A DNA stretch of 64,000 nt, from the NCBI GenBank assembly GCA_951799405.1, contig OX637333.1, positions 10,911,960 to 10,975,959 on the forward strand, read 5' to 3'. Below are positions 22,618-34,351 of this stretch, piece by piece (the first letter of the stretch is position 1; every line of letters begins with the position of its first letter). This stretch comes from Agapetus fuscipes. Lineage: Eukaryota; Arthropoda; Insecta; Trichoptera; Glossosomatidae. The notes under the pieces were generated by a model. It saw only the letters and a program-made list of their open reading frames with translations, was not told the origin of the DNA and searched no databases. The translations under genes and the position numbers were made by a program.

Positions 22618-22850
22618 ATAGGTTGGTATGAAGCTGACCACCCGTACTGTAAAAAATGGTTCACTTCTCCAATGGTCCCCCCTGTGTCAGGGAAGGTCGG
22701 AAAAAATGGTAAGGCTTATGTTCAATTGAAGTTCGGATTTTTTTGTAAGTACACATTCAGCATTTGTAAGCGCGAACTACACGTGTCTGTTTGTGGGCAT
22801 GCATTTGATATGAGCTTTAAATGTTAACATATCTTTGCAACTTAGATTAA
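22618..22850 (+). repeat. 240-bp interspersed repeat, tandem unit 2
   Basis: Head-to-tail with the previous unit and joined through TATAGATTATAGGTTGG. It is more diverged in the middle (GGAAAAAATGGTAAGG). Confidence 0.85.
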
Positions 22851-23498
22851 AGATTATAGCATCAAGCCGGAGTTTAAGTTAACAATAGTGCTGAGGTAAC
22901 AAAATAAAATGCAATATATTGTAGAATGGTCAATTTATTTTAAATATTATAAACATTTTAAACAAAAGTCACGAGAATGAAAAAAATCTTTTTCTACTCC
23001 CATTTGGTAATTTACTAATTACAAAACGGCTAACGGGATCACAATACTATACATTTCCACACCCGTTGCATAATGGTCATTACGCAAAGGGTAACCGTGT
23101 TGAAATGAAAATGTGCGCATGCGCATTGTCAGAAATGGAACCATTTTTGAATTTTGAGTATCAACCTTGTATGAAGCTACCCTTCTAAGCGACCAATAAG
23201 GCAATAACAAACTATTATTTGCTGTTTCCATAGCAACCATACTTAAACGTCAGCCATTACATTAATATTTTCAATTCATGTATAAGCGTGACTTTATATG
23301 TGTCTGCTTGTGGGCATAAACTTAAAATCAATCCTAAATGTAATATATCTTTGCAAATTAGATTAGATAATCGAGGGGAATGATAAATTACACGGTTTGA
23401 CAAAGGTAAGGTTTTAATTACTTCAAATGGACTAGTACATTATAATGACTACTTTTTACTATTTTGTTATTTATTTCATGGTCGTAGAAAAAGTATTG

Positions 23499-23620
23499 TA
23501 TGCCACTGCACGTAATTAGTCTTTGTAACACTCTTGCTGTCTATTGTGCCATTCAGCTGCGCCTCATGGCACGAACTAGCACTCGTGTTACAAAGACTAT
23601 CATTACCAGGCAGTGGCATA
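23499..23620. mobile_element. Short MITE, about 120 bp
   Basis: The inverted ends TATGCCACTGC and GCAGTGGCATA enclose mirrored GTCTTTGTAACAC / GTGTTACAAAGAC. The class is unclear. It is nested in Harbinger element 2. Confidence 0.65.
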
Positions 23621-23718
23621 AATAACTATTCTTTCAGTTTTGTACACAACAAAAAAAAAACAGTAAAATAAAAACACATACACTGAAACACACAATGGAA
23701 TCTTTTTTATTGTTTCTG

Positions 23719-23868
23719 TCAATGAAAATAATGCAAACAAAACCAAGGAAAATAACACAAAAAATCTTCTAAAAGAAGATTTTTATTAGAATATTCCTCA
23801 GACCTTGTGTTCCAAATAGCTGGCATGCTTTGTATTTCAACTATAAACCTTTCGGTATCGAAATTCAT
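23719..23868 (-). pseudogene. MADF-domain protein fragment of Harbinger element 2
   Basis: The 49-residue frame from the ATG at 23868 reads MNFDTERFIVEIQSMPAIWN and then TRSEEYSNKN, the first half of a MADF domain. MADF proteins are the accessory DNA-binding partners of PIF/Harbinger transposases. The second half of the domain is not found; an intron may start near 23770 or the gene is truncated. Confidence 0.65.
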
Positions 23869-24110
23869 TTTTGATGAAAAGAATGCGCTGCAGTCATGCG
23901 TCCTGTATGGTGAGCTGACGCAGACTGAACTGCAGCTGGAACCGCTTAGTGTGTACAGCTACTGTGCGGCATGCTGTCGGTTGGGCCGCAGCGCTGCGAG
24001 CGCCCGCAGCGTTTTGCGGCATGTCGCAGCATAGAAAACTCATTATTCATACATATTCTTTGCTGCAGCCTGCCGTGCGGCATGCCGCCTAGTGCGTACG
24101 CACCCTTACT

Positions 24111-27100
24111 TGCCTTGCTCTGGTTTTCAAGTAATCTTGCCCATTCAAATGATTGCCGCAGACAAAAATTTTGACTACCAAATGCACTGGCTCTAATGTA
24201 CCCAGTACCATCATGGTCATATTTGCTTGGTGGACTTTGATGGTAAATCTCTGAATTTATTGATTACTTTATTCATCTAAATCTATGTAAAAATCTGCCA
24301 TTTTGAATAGTTTAATGGATAGGTAGCCAAATTTGTATTTTAATTTAAAATCACTTTGTGTGTGTTGTGTCCCTTGTCATACATAAAATGAATAATTTTC
24401 TCTTTAGGAAAACAGCACTTAATAAAAAAAATCAAATCATGAATTTACTATCAACAAAAGCAGACTGATCAATTATAAAATAATGTAATTAATAGTTATT
24501 TATTATAAGTAAAACTATTGTTTTACAACACAAAACTAGCATATTGAAATTCTAGATGATCCTAGGAGTACTAAATGTTAATAATAATAATTAAAAATGA
24601 GGTTTTATCTTATATACTTATCGTCTCCATTCTTGCAAAATTTTCTAATTGAAAAAAAATAGTTTTCCATAGTTACATCAAAGTTTTAATTCAAATATTC
24701 CAAAAAACTACTAACTATTATATCTTGATCTAAAACTTAAAATGAATGTAAATGAAGGTGGGTGTCCTCTTCCACAGATACCTCTACTTGTAGCGATGGA
24801 CTCAGAAGATTTGAAATATGAGGAATATTTGTGATGTCACCTAGCCGGGCTAAAGACAGTACAGAGTGTCATAATTTCAGTACCATATTATGTAGGTAGT
24901 TTGAAAAGACACTTCAGTGCACCGTACTGCATTTATAGCTTCCACCAAATGTATGGACTGTCGTGATTATCGGAAATACATTTATACTAAGTATGGGTGG
25001 CGTCACGTTACTAGACACAAGCGATGACTAATCAGCTTAACTAACCTACAACTTCAAAGTCAATTGTCTCAAAATTACCATTTCTAGTTAGTGTTGCCAG
25101 AATGTAGATGAAGTTTATTAATGAAAATGTACAACAACTCATTATGCCACAGATTTAAGTTATTTAATTTATTACAGAGTCAGCCATGGGCTAGATTCTC
25201 GAAACATTTATTTGAGTTTAATTTCACTGTGAGGGAAAAATGCAATTTTTCAATTATTTATGCATAGGAAGGATGTGTAAGTAGTTTCAATTATTATTCG
25301 TGACTTGAATGAAGTCTGCACATTTCAAAATATCAAAAAGGTTGTGACTTCACACGGCCAAGTTGCTAGGCAAAGGCTAACTTATAGTTTGTTACTGGTT
25401 GCTTAGAGGTTCAATGAGAAAATTGAAAACATCTGAATAAAAAAACACTTTCATTCTTTGAAAGGTCTCTTGTCTTCCTCTACCAAGACGTGACGTTATA
25501 CAAGATAGCAGCGGAAGTGATGATTTTCACTAGTCATTTTAAGCTGTGTAGGTCTGTATTTATGTTTGTGGTTTTTCAAGTAATATAATGTAGAATAACT
25601 ATGTAAATATGTTGATTTTTTTTTTTTTAAATTAATCTATTACATTTATTATTTGAATGCAAATTATTTCTAAGATATATTTTGTTTTAGAGTTTATTGA
25701 ATCAAGATAATTATAAATATTGTTATTTTTAAAGATGTATTTTATAAAATAAATGAGAATCTTTGGTGTTGAAATATGTTTTTCTTGACTTGTCCATACT
25801 CTCTCAATTAAAAATGTAGCATCCATCCTCTTGTAAAGGAGCCTCGTGCTAGCCCTTTGTTTACTTTGGAACTTCCTTTTAATCTTACCTTATTATTTCA
25901 TTGATTTTTTTATCATTAGCAGAGTTAGGTTTAATTACAGCTTCATAATTGCACTGCTAACTTCTCTTTCAATAGTAATCAAGCCCGATCTTCAAAAATT
26001 CTGGAAGATTTTAATTAATAAAAATCACAGGATTTTTTTTGCATCAATAGTTTATTTCAGTATATTTATATTATCTTTACATGATACAGCCAGCTTAAAA
26101 ATATTACAGCTCTGGGAAGATCTGGAAATATACATGTGGTACAAGACGATAGATACAGGGAAGTGCAATAAACCAAGAATACACAACAGTCAACCTGCAG
26201 TATCCCGACAAAACTTTTAGTAGTATTGAATTATCAAATTTGTAAGACTACAAAGCGCTGCTAATCCCTTGTAATCAACAACTTGGCAAGGAGTACTTGG
26301 TCAACTGACTATGAAAATTGATACACACAATTTTGAATCAAACAGCAAAACGAAAGTTCAACAATGGAATATTGCAAAGGTGGATATTTCATTATTTGTG
26401 AGAAAGAAAATGTATGGTTGAACTGTGTAAGTTTATTTTGTAGGCATATTCATCATTTGCAATTGCTAAGTCGTATAGTGTATCTAAGTAATTTGGTTGA
26501 ATATCGAGTACCCAGGATTTACTGTCTAAGAATCTTTGATTTTTCTTATTATCGAGACACAATTGAAAACAATACTTTTCCAGCTTCAATAAACATGTTC
26601 CTATCATATCCCAAAATAAGCTTAATTTATATGATGCATTACAATGGACTCTGAAAGGATCTTCCTAACTAGAATTCTTCTTGGAAAATGAATGTCACAA
26701 GTCATCCAGGGTCATTACAAAGATAATGAAATATTAGTAGCCTTTTCCCTAGTTTCTTTTCTCAGGAATTCTCCTTTTTCACGTAGCAATTTCCCGCAAA
26801 GAGTACCACCGGTAGCAAGTAAAGATTTTAAATGGTAAGAAAAACAATATGAATCGCCTGATAGTACACAAAACTGAGTCAAAGCAAAAATTGATAAATT
26901 CACAAGAATGATCTGTCAGAGATTTTTCTAAAAAATAAGACTTATTTCATCTTTTTAAGCGCTATTTTCTGGCTGTATGCGTAACACTAACAATTAACTA
27001 TACTGACAAGTAATTTTTGACATTTACTTTTTTTTTTGTTAAAACTCGAAATGCACATAAAGAAATTCTCTGAATGTTTTGTCTAATTTCAATATATTGC

Positions 27101-28150
27101 AATATATATATTTTTTTTGTTTTAATTTGATACAATCTACAAACTAATTGCGATTCTTCTCGAATCTTCAGGTTAAATATGTAAGTACGAAATGTAGAAA
27201 AAAAGCCAAGGAAAGAAAAGGTGATTAATTAGTCTTTAAGTAAATAAAAATAATTGTTTGCAACAAATTTAAATTACTTAGATAAAAGGTAAGTACGTTT
27301 TGTGTCAAACAGAAAATCTTAGTGAAAGCTTAAATAAGTACATATTTTAAATTTTGCATTACATTGAGACACCTTCCCAATCCATTTATTTTTGTCTAAA
27401 TATTTTTATACATTTACTTCATTATTTCAACAGGCCTCAATGTTGAATAACTTAAGAGCGTGTATTTATACAGAGAGGTAGAGCCATTACCAATTTATGT
27501 AAACACATCTGGAGGAAGTGGGGCCCAGGCAAACCCTCTACAGGTGGTAGGTGTGAGGCCGGCTCCCTTATAATAATAATAATAATTGGACAATTTGTAA
27601 ACAGCGCTGTTTAGTGGCACTAGCCACCCCAAGGGCGCTTTTATGTGTTGAAGCTTCTGTTAAACAAATGTGTCTTAAGCAACTTCCTGAGACTGCCAGC
27701 ACTGTGAAAGTATGTGACACTTGCCACACACATACCCCTTCAGGGACAACACATTGAGAAATTGCTCAATATGCACAGCTTATTTGCACTTGGGTTCTTC
27801 TAGTTGCACAATTTACTTTTTTACTTTACTTTTTATTTTTTTATAATTTTACATTTGATTGCATGCATAATGTTAATCGGTTTTTTTATTTACTCCAATA
27901 CTGATTGAAATCATTTTGACATGAGAGTCAGAACGTTTAAATGTTTTTTCCTCCCGGGTTTTTGTTCAGTCTACTTTAGATTGATATTTTTTCTCTCCCT
28001 CTTTAGTATATCAATGCGCCAAGTTGAAAATTTGTAATAATTCCCAGAATTACACATATTCTCACATTAAATTTGTTTTAATAACACACTACATCCTCTA
28101 ATGCATTGTAGAGTGAATTTTGATACAACATTGATATTTTCAACAATATT
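24111..28150. other. 4-kb gene-free AT-rich stretch
   Basis: No family motif, exon or clear element was seen. A short ATA-repeat tract lies at 27572-27588, next to sequence that may be an old retroelement end (27485-27640). Confidence 0.4.
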
Positions 28151-28159
28151 TTTATAAAT

Positions 28160-28700
28160 GCCGCTGTTTTTGTGATCTTGGATCCGCCATAACGATGTTA
28201 TAAAAATGGCAAACCAAGCACAGAAAGGAATGCTTCAACCTTAAAATATTTTCAAACAAGACTTCAACCATGCAATGGTAACACCTTCAGATGGCCAGCA
28301 TAGAACCGGACTGGTGACATTTTCAAACAAGACTTTAACCATTCAATGGTAACACCTTCAGATGGCCAGCATAGAACCGGACTGGTGACATTTTTAAACA
28401 AGACTTCAACCATTCAATGGTAACACCTTCAGATGGCCAGCATAGAACCGGACTGGTGACATTTTTGCCAAAGAGAAAAACTTATCTCTTGTCACTTTTA
28501 CACCAGTCTGAGTCTCGATCTGTCAAATATAATCCAATCGATTTCTACACAAAATTCAACAACTGTTGTATTGCAACATGTGTATTCCCAAAAAACATCA
28601 ACTCAACCTTTGAATTGAGATTCAAACCTTAATTACAATAAATTCATCCTAAAGAAAAGATCTGCTTTAACATTATGGCAGCCATTTTGGACCCAAGATC
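28160..28700. mobile_element. Possible MITE with an internal minisatellite
   Basis: The left end TGTGATCTTGGATCCGCCAT is mirrored near 28660-28695 (reverse complement CGTGATCTTGGGTCC ... GCCATAATGTT). Borders and target duplication could not be fixed. Confidence 0.45.
28250..28463 (+). repeat. 71-bp tandem repeat, 3 copies
   Basis: The motif AACACCTTCAGATGGCCAGC recurs with spacing 71 bp, starting at 28280, 28351 and 28422. The copies are nearly identical. Confidence 0.9.
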
Positions 28701-28904
28701 ACGTATCAATCCATTTAACAATACCTGGTCCATTTAGACAGAGCTGGTCGTGCGTCACATCGAGCCCAAAGCATACTTTACATTGTTAAATACATTTTTA
28801 AACCATTAACATATTACTAGATTGCAGTGAGGAAGGGCAAGAATTTATGATGAAACATAATAGGGGAGTTTTACCTACCATTAAAACTCTTATTATGTTT
28901 CTAT

Positions 28905-29097
28905 AGATGTCTGGAGTCCATATTATGAGAGAAACAATCACTTTTCCCCTTTTATGTGGTTTTTTAGTCTATTCCTGGGTCTTTGATTTGCACTTTTTTT
29001 ACACTTTAGGCACTTTCTACTCTATGGTCGCTTTTTCCCCATTTCCTGTTCCCTATTTCCAGTTTCCCCATAACCCGGTCGCAATTTTTCATAAAGC
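28905..29097. repeat. DIRS inverted terminal repeat, left
   Basis: From AGATGTCTGGAGTCCATA to CATAAAGC it is the reverse complement of 33843-34035, apparently without length difference. Frames within it encode nothing. Confidence 0.9.
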
Positions 29098-29124
29098 TCA
29101 TAATACACCAGGTAGGGGTTACCT

Positions 29125-29224
29125 GGACTCCAGACATCTATAGAAACATAATAAGAGTTTTAATGGTAGGTAAAACTCCCCTATTATGTGTTCTGAGAGA
29201 TGTCTGGAGTCCATATTATGAGAG
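29125..29224. other. DIRS internal complementary region
   Basis: 29125-29186 is the reverse complement of the left outer end (28857-28919). 29182-29224 is the reverse complement of the right outer end (about 34010-34052). The two parts meet at TATTATGT. In DIRS models this region templates completion and circularisation of the replicated DNA. Confidence 0.88.
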
Positions 29225-29259
29225 ATCTGTCTATTATCTCCTGGTGACCGGGGACGTCT

Positions 29260-30897
29260 TTATTTGATATTAACTGGTTGAAATAGGGAAAGATCTTCTG
29301 GAGCTGTATGTTTCAACATCTCTTTCTGATAGTATTTTCTGAAAGTGTTTTCCTTTTTCCAGTTGCCTCTTTCCAGTATGTTATATATTGGATTAAGTGA
29401 TGCGACCGCTGAACGTGTGCTGCCGGGAGTGGCCTCTACTCCTGCTGATTTTAGCGTGTTCTTTACCCATCCTCCTATGATTGTTCTTGCAGCTGCCTTC
29501 ACTTGTACTCGGGTGCTGATGAACAGGTTATAAAGATTTTGTCCTGATCTCCTTTCGCGTGATAGTTCAATCAGCTTCCTTATCCAGAAGACTGGGTTGA
29601 CGTTGTGTTCCTTGGATTCCAGAAGTCTCCGATTAGATTGTCGGTGTTTGAGGGTATCTGTTTTTGATCTAAAGAATGGAATTAACACAATTGATGTGCC
29701 TTCGTCGAGAATGTTTCCTTCTGTGATATTTAGCAAGGTCAGATCGTGTACTCTTCTTCCTGAAGATAACAGAAGTAAGATTGCCGTTCTACACGCAACT
29801 TCATAGAGAGAATCTGATCGAGGAGTGTTCCTGACTAGCCAGTCTCTCACTATCTGCCGATTCCACACAGGGGACTTAGGAGGGTTGATCTTTACCATTG
29901 CTAGTGCTTTTAATGTTTTTAAATTTAATTTCACTAGGAAATCTGAGCTGAGATTATTTTCCATCATTGCGTTGCAGAAGGTTACGATGGCTGACTTGTG
30001 TACCAGCATAGTCCTGTATGATAGTTTTTCGTTAATGAACAGTTGCGCTAGATACCTTGCCAATTGATTAGGAGATGGTGTGTTGGGATGGGTATTATTC
30101 GCCAGTATCCAGCGGCACCATCTTTGCCAAGCAGGTTTATATGTGTTGAGTGGGGAAGCTCGCCATCCTGACAGGAACAGTCTTTTCTCTTCCGCGTTCC
30201 AGGAATTTAAGATACTGTCCCCAGTCCCAATTTTCCACACTTCCATTTCCAGATCCTGAATCCTGGGTGGTGGATTGCCTGTTGATGTGTTGATTAGTAC
30301 TGACACCAGGTTCGGTATTTGCATCGGAGGTACGAGTGATCGACGAATTAAGTCTGGACGCCAGAAGACCCTCTGCCACCTCGGGACCACGAGTAGGTAA
30401 GTTCCGGTCGCCCCGTTTAGGTGCCTCAGGATCCTCGGTATAAGGTTTGGCGGAGGAAATATCCGACCCACATTGTAGAGCCAGTGCCGACTGAAGGCGT
30501 TTTGAAAGATTGCGCATGAGTCTGTGGAGTCTCTGGACACGTAAGTTGAACTCATGTGTGCCATGGTGGATGCGAACAGGTCTATATCTGGTACTCCGAA
30601 ATGATTGAAAATGGCCTTCGTTGCTGTTGGTAAGAGATGCCACTCTGGAGGGGATCTTCCTCTTGATAGGTGATCCGCGTCTCCGTATCTTCCCGGTAGG
30701 TACTGCGCTGTTAGCGAGATTTCCCATTGGTCTGCCAGAGTCAACAGATCTCGAGTAAGATTTAGGAGTGTTTTGGATCTGGTGCCCCCTTCCTTGCGGA
30801 TGTAGGCGACTACTGTCGTGTTGTCTGATTGTACCAGAATTTCGGAGCCGGAAAGGTCGTGCGCTGTGCGTTGCAGGGTTGCAAAAACAGCGAACAA
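29260..30897 (-). CDS. DIRS RNase H C-terminus and tyrosine recombinase
   Basis: The 545-residue frame starts inside RNase H (LVQSDNTTVVAYI, then LPGRYGDADHLSRG) and passes DIDLFASTMAHM. The tyrosine recombinase follows from about residue 245: core helices, the first catalytic Arg in LLLLSSGRRVHDLTLL, the second in GSTRSAVASLNP and the nucleophile in FRKYYQ, about 23-25 residues from the end. It would integrate a circular DNA copy without cutting staggered ends. The recombinase frame is intact. The upstream RNase H part is in another frame (to 30916), so expression would need a shift there. Confidence 0.88.
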   Translation of the reverse strand: MFAVFATLQRTAHDLSGSEILVQSDNTTVVAYIRKEGGTRSKTLLNLTRDLLTLADQWEISLTAQYLPGRYGDADHLSRGRSPPEWHLLPTATKAIFNHFGVPDIDLFASTMAHMSSTYVSRDSTDSCAIFQNAFSRHWLYNVGRIFPPPNLIPRILRHLNGATGTYLLVVPRWQRVFWRPDLIRRSLVPPMQIPNLVSVLINTSTGNPPPRIQDLEMEVWKIGTGDSILNSWNAEEKRLFLSGWRASPLNTYKPAWQRWCRWILANNTHPNTPSPNQLARYLAQLFINEKLSYRTMLVHKSAIVTFCNAMMENNLSSDFLVKLNLKTLKALAMVKINPPKSPVWNRQIVRDWLVRNTPRSDSLYEVACRTAILLLLSSGRRVHDLTLLNITEGNILDEGTSIVLIPFFRSKTDTLKHRQSNRRLLESKEHNVNPVFWIRKLIELSRERRSGQNLYNLFISTRVQVKAAARTIIGGWVKNTLKSAGVEATPGSTRSAVASLNPIYNILERGNWKKENTFRKYYQKEMLKHTAPEDLSLFQPVNIK

Positions 30898-30915
30898 CTC
30901 TTTTCGGTTGGAGTG

Positions 30916-32423
30916 CTACTTCTTTTGTTGAACGGTCCACTGTCCTGACAGCATCAAGTCGTCCAGAGTTGCTCCCCAAGCTAAGTCTGACGCATCTGTT
31001 GTCAAGAAATGTCCGAAGGTTTCCCTGTGGATGGAACTTGATTCGTTCGCATTCCCTATCCACCACTCTATTTCTTGTAAGCTGTCCTCGGTCATTTGTA
31101 TGGACCCTCTTGGTGACAGGTGCTTCAGTGGCTTGCTCGCTATCTGCAATTGTCTGCAGTGGAGGCGACCATGAAGCTGGCAAAGTTTAGTCTTCCTAGG
31201 AGACTTTCCGCCAGTTTTAAGGACCATTTTCGAGAAGTCAGTATTGCTCGAAGTGAGTGGCACAATGCCTCTTGCTTCCGGTAAGAAAGACCTACTTGGT
31301 GACAGGTGCTTCAGTGGCCTGCTCGCTATCTGCAATTGTCTGCAGTGGAGGCGACCATGAAGCTGGCAAAGTTTAGTCTTCCTAGGAGACTTTCCGCCAG
31401 TTTTAAGGACCATTTTCGAGAAGTCAGTATTGCTCGAAGTGAGTGGCACAATGCCTCTTGCTTCCGGTAAGAAAGACCTACTTGGTGACAGGTGCTTCAG
31501 TGGCCTGCTCGCTATCTGCAATTGTCTGCAGTGGAGGCGACCATGAAGCTGGCAAAGTTTAGTCTTCCTGGGAGACTTTCCGCCAGTTTTAAGGACCATT
31601 TTCGAGAAGTCAGTATTGCTCGAAGTGAGTGGCACAATGCCTCTTGCTTCCGGTAAGAAAGGAATTTGCAATTGTTGTGCGTGTCCCAAACGATTCCCAA
31701 GTACTCTAATTGTTGAGTGGGGAAGAGCACTGACTTCTGGAGATTTACATACCACCCCAGAGATTGTAGGATATCTACTGCTAGATGCGATTGCCGACAA
31801 AGATCGTCCTTGGATTGGCTCGCAAGGAGGAAGTCGTCGAGATAAACGATTGTCCGAATACCTCGTCGCCTCAGTAGTTGGGCTACCCAATTTGTAAGGG
31901 TTGCAAACATTCTGGGGGCAGATGAAAGGCCAAAGGGCAGACTTGTCATCTGAAGTAATTCTCCTCGATAGACCAGTCGCAAAAATCTCCAATGTTTCTG
32001 TGCACTTGGGAGATGAAAGAAGGCTTGCGATAGGTCTATTTTCGACAACCAATTGTTTGGCTGCAGAAACTCTGGCACTTTGTAGTGGCTATGAGTTTGA
32101 ACGGAACCGGGTCCAGGAAGAAGTTTAACGATTTCAGGTTGAAAATCATTCTCGAGGAACGGTCCGATTTGGGTGTTAGGAACATTTTTGATAAGAAGCT
32201 GGGAGATGACTCCGCGGCCTCTATAACGCCGAATTCGGTCATTTCCTTTATTTGAGAGTCCATTTCGGGTGAAGGACTCGTCTGGTATAGCATTAAGGTC
32301 TTTTTGTGTGGTAATATCAGAGGGGGAATTGAGATGAAAGGTATTCTTACTCCGATTATCATCTTCAGGATGTGGTTTGGTGCTCCGAGTGACGTCCAAA
32401 CCTGTAGGGAGGACTTCAAGCAT
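30916..32423 (-). pseudogene. DIRS reverse transcriptase and RNase H start, frameshifted
   Basis: Three registers are needed. 32419-32036 reads IKEMTEFGVIEAAESSPSF and RMIFNLKSLN. 32150-31512 reads WLSKIDLSQAFFHLP, LPFGLSSAPRMFA and the catalytic YLDDFLLAS. A further register to 30916 holds FLTTDASDLAWGATLDD, the RNase H start. The middle is disturbed by a triplicated 186-bp block. Gene order and motifs match DIRS, not LTR, elements. Confidence 0.85.
31111..31660 (-). repeat. 186-bp tandem triplication inside DIRS pol
   Basis: TGGTGACAGGTGCTTCAGTG begins at 31111, 31297 and 31483. Each unit is 186 bp, 62 codons, so the frame is kept. The copies are nearly identical, so the event is recent. 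The third copy ends at 31660. Confidence 0.92.
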
Positions 32424-32444
32424 CCTCTGCGAAATGGTTTCTTG

Positions 32445-33572
32445 TCATTTTCGTGGATGCCTCCGTCTGTCTCCTTTGAGATTTCCTGACCGTGTGTTAT
32501 TCCCTGCCCTTTTTTCTCTTGAAGAGAAATTTGGAGCGTCTCTAAGGCCTCGATTGCTTTCCGCAGTGGGTCGTTGCTGCCCTCTAAAAAACTGATTCCT
32601 TTTCTGTACTGGAACGTGCGGTTTCGATGAGGTGCTGGGTTGAGGGCACTGGGTCTTCACTGACAATTTGTCGGTGGTCCCCACTCTAGAGAAAAAAGAC
32701 GTGAGACTGTCTTTGCCAAACAAGTGTTCGGTACTCGGCGGGAATTTGTTTAACCCCTCTCACATGCTCTTCCTTAACATGCCCTAGCACAGCTTTCCTG
32801 CGGAACTGGAGGGCCTCTGTCCGCCTCCCCCATACCGTCTGGAGGATGTCTTCCGAGACTTTCTGGTATGGCGAGTCCAGAGCGAACAGCGTTTTGACTT
32901 TTTCGAAAAGGGCTTTCCTCGCCAAAGTCGTGTCGCTCCGGGCTCCCCAGTTGACCAAGGTCTGAAGCCCAGACTGGAACTCCTCTTTCTGGATGAGGAG
33001 GGCGTGGGACATGGCTGCAAACGACCGCTCGCCTGAATAGGGGAGCTTACGTCGCACTGGCGAAGTTCATCGTTCACTGCCAGGTCGACGAACGCCGGTT
33101 CTGCCAGGTACTTTTTCTGTACCTCGGCGTACCTTACTCCGGCCCAGTTTTCACTGTCGAAGTGCTGGAGCCTTTGGAGCGCTTCGACCCTGTTGCTCTT
33201 GGCCTTGGGGTGAGCTGGTTCTTCCACCGTTGTGGCGGCTTCCTGGAAGCTCAGCAGTAGCTCTTCCTGGGCCTCCTCATTCTCTTCCAGTCCCGAAGGT
33301 TGTTAGAGGAAGTTGCTGGAAGAGTTTCCTGCCGCCGATTCAACGAGATTTTCCATAGAACTGGCGGGCCAGTCACCGAAAACTGCGTTCGTCAGCATCA
33401 CGATGTGGGAAACCAGATAATCTATCCTTGGGTCCAAGACAACCCTCAGCCGTTTCTGACGCCGCGGCGGTGGACCTGATTCCGAAGTGTCGTATCCGCG
33501 TTTTAGTGACGCATCACCTGAATCCTGTGAGATTTCGTCGAGAGGTTGCCCTTTATTGTTATCATAACTCAT
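32445..33572 (-). pseudogene. DIRS gag-like region, frameshifted
   Basis: The presumed start is the ATG at 33572 (MSYDNNKGQPLDE) followed by a basic stretch (PPPRRQKRLR). The region continues in other frames at 33227-32990, 33057-32686 and 32723-32445 (basic, Ser/Pro-rich end). Stops separate the parts. No zinc knuckle was seen, which is usual in DIRS gag. Confidence 0.65.
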
Positions 33573-33842
33573 AACATTGATTTTGATGTTATATAAAGTA
33601 AAAACTCCGTTAAAATAACGAAAAACGTTTTTCGTAAATATGACAGCGTGGCATAACCAACAAAAATATGTATGCGAACTTTTAACCACCACAATATCAC
33701 CTGTTTTAGTTTTTAATTGTTCACAAGGACACAAGATGGTAAAATAACACTCTTTTAAATGTTTTTGCCCAGGAATATTGTCAATTCACTCAAATTTTCG
33801 AAGGTAAAATCAACTGACATGTGACCACAAGGGGAAAAGGAC

Positions 33843-34035
33843 GCTTTATGAAAAATTGCGACCGGGTTATGGGGAAACTGGAAATAGGGAACAGGAAATG
33901 GGGAAAAAGCGACCATAGAGTAGAAAGTGCCTAAAGTGTAAAAAAAGTGCAAATCAAAGACCCAGGAATAGACTAAAAAACCACATAAAAGGGGAAAAGT
34001 GATTGTTTCTCTCATAATATGGACTCCAGACATCT
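33843..34035. repeat. DIRS inverted terminal repeat, right
   Basis: Inverted partner of 28905-29097. The element's 5' end and presumed promoter lie here. Confidence 0.9.
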
Positions 34036-34351
34036 CTCAGAACACATAATAAGAGAATGTTGAATAATTGTATGGGAACATTCTGATTTTGAATGAATGT
34101 TACGTTAGGTTGTCAGTAATGCAATGAAAATTATGAAAATCCACAGCTGATTGAACAGAGCATAAATCATTTTTGTACAGAATCAAAAGGGGTAATCTAG
34201 GATTATCCCCTGAGATGATAGTTGAAATCATATTATCATTATCAATTGACATTCCAAACTAAATTTTAATTTCAATTGAAGCCGTTGAACTATTTATTTT
34301 CATAGGATGAGAAACAAGAAATGTCAAATGCTTTCTCAAATATTTAACAGA

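Larger units (their letters stand above)
22019..24107. mobile_element. PIF/Harbinger element 2
   Basis: The inverted ends are GGGTACGTACGCACTAGGTG and, from the right, GGGTGCGTACGCACTAGGCG, with similarity to the GGCATGCC stretch. TAA (22016-22018) borders the left and TTA (24108-24110) the right, one mismatch from a duplication. It holds transposase and MADF fragments and two 240-bp repeats. Confidence 0.75.
28855..34052 (-). mobile_element. DIRS-type tyrosine-recombinase retrotransposon
   Basis: A 5.2-kb element on the minus strand with the full DIRS layout: inverted terminal repeats (28905-29097 and 33843-34035, 193 bp each), gag (about 33572-32445), reverse transcriptase/RNase H (32423-30916) and tyrosine recombinase (to 29260). 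An internal complementary region at 29125-29224 matches both outer ends. Both termini share ACATAATA, the presumed recombination site. There is no target duplication, as expected for a tyrosine recombinase. Frameshifts in gag and pol suggest it is not autonomous. Insects vary in carrying DIRS, so this is useful for taxonomy. Confidence 0.92.

Noticed and set aside
25846..26220. 124-codon hydrophobic frame
   Set aside because: AT-rich, no known motif, no splice or homology sign; chance open frame is likely.
28250..28463. CRISPR-like direct repeats
   Set aside because: Uniform tandem units without variable spacers, in an animal genome.
28907..29143. 78-codon frame and its twin at 33755-34033
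   Set aside because: Both are translations of the DIRS inverted terminal repeat; their identity reflects the repeat, not a gene.
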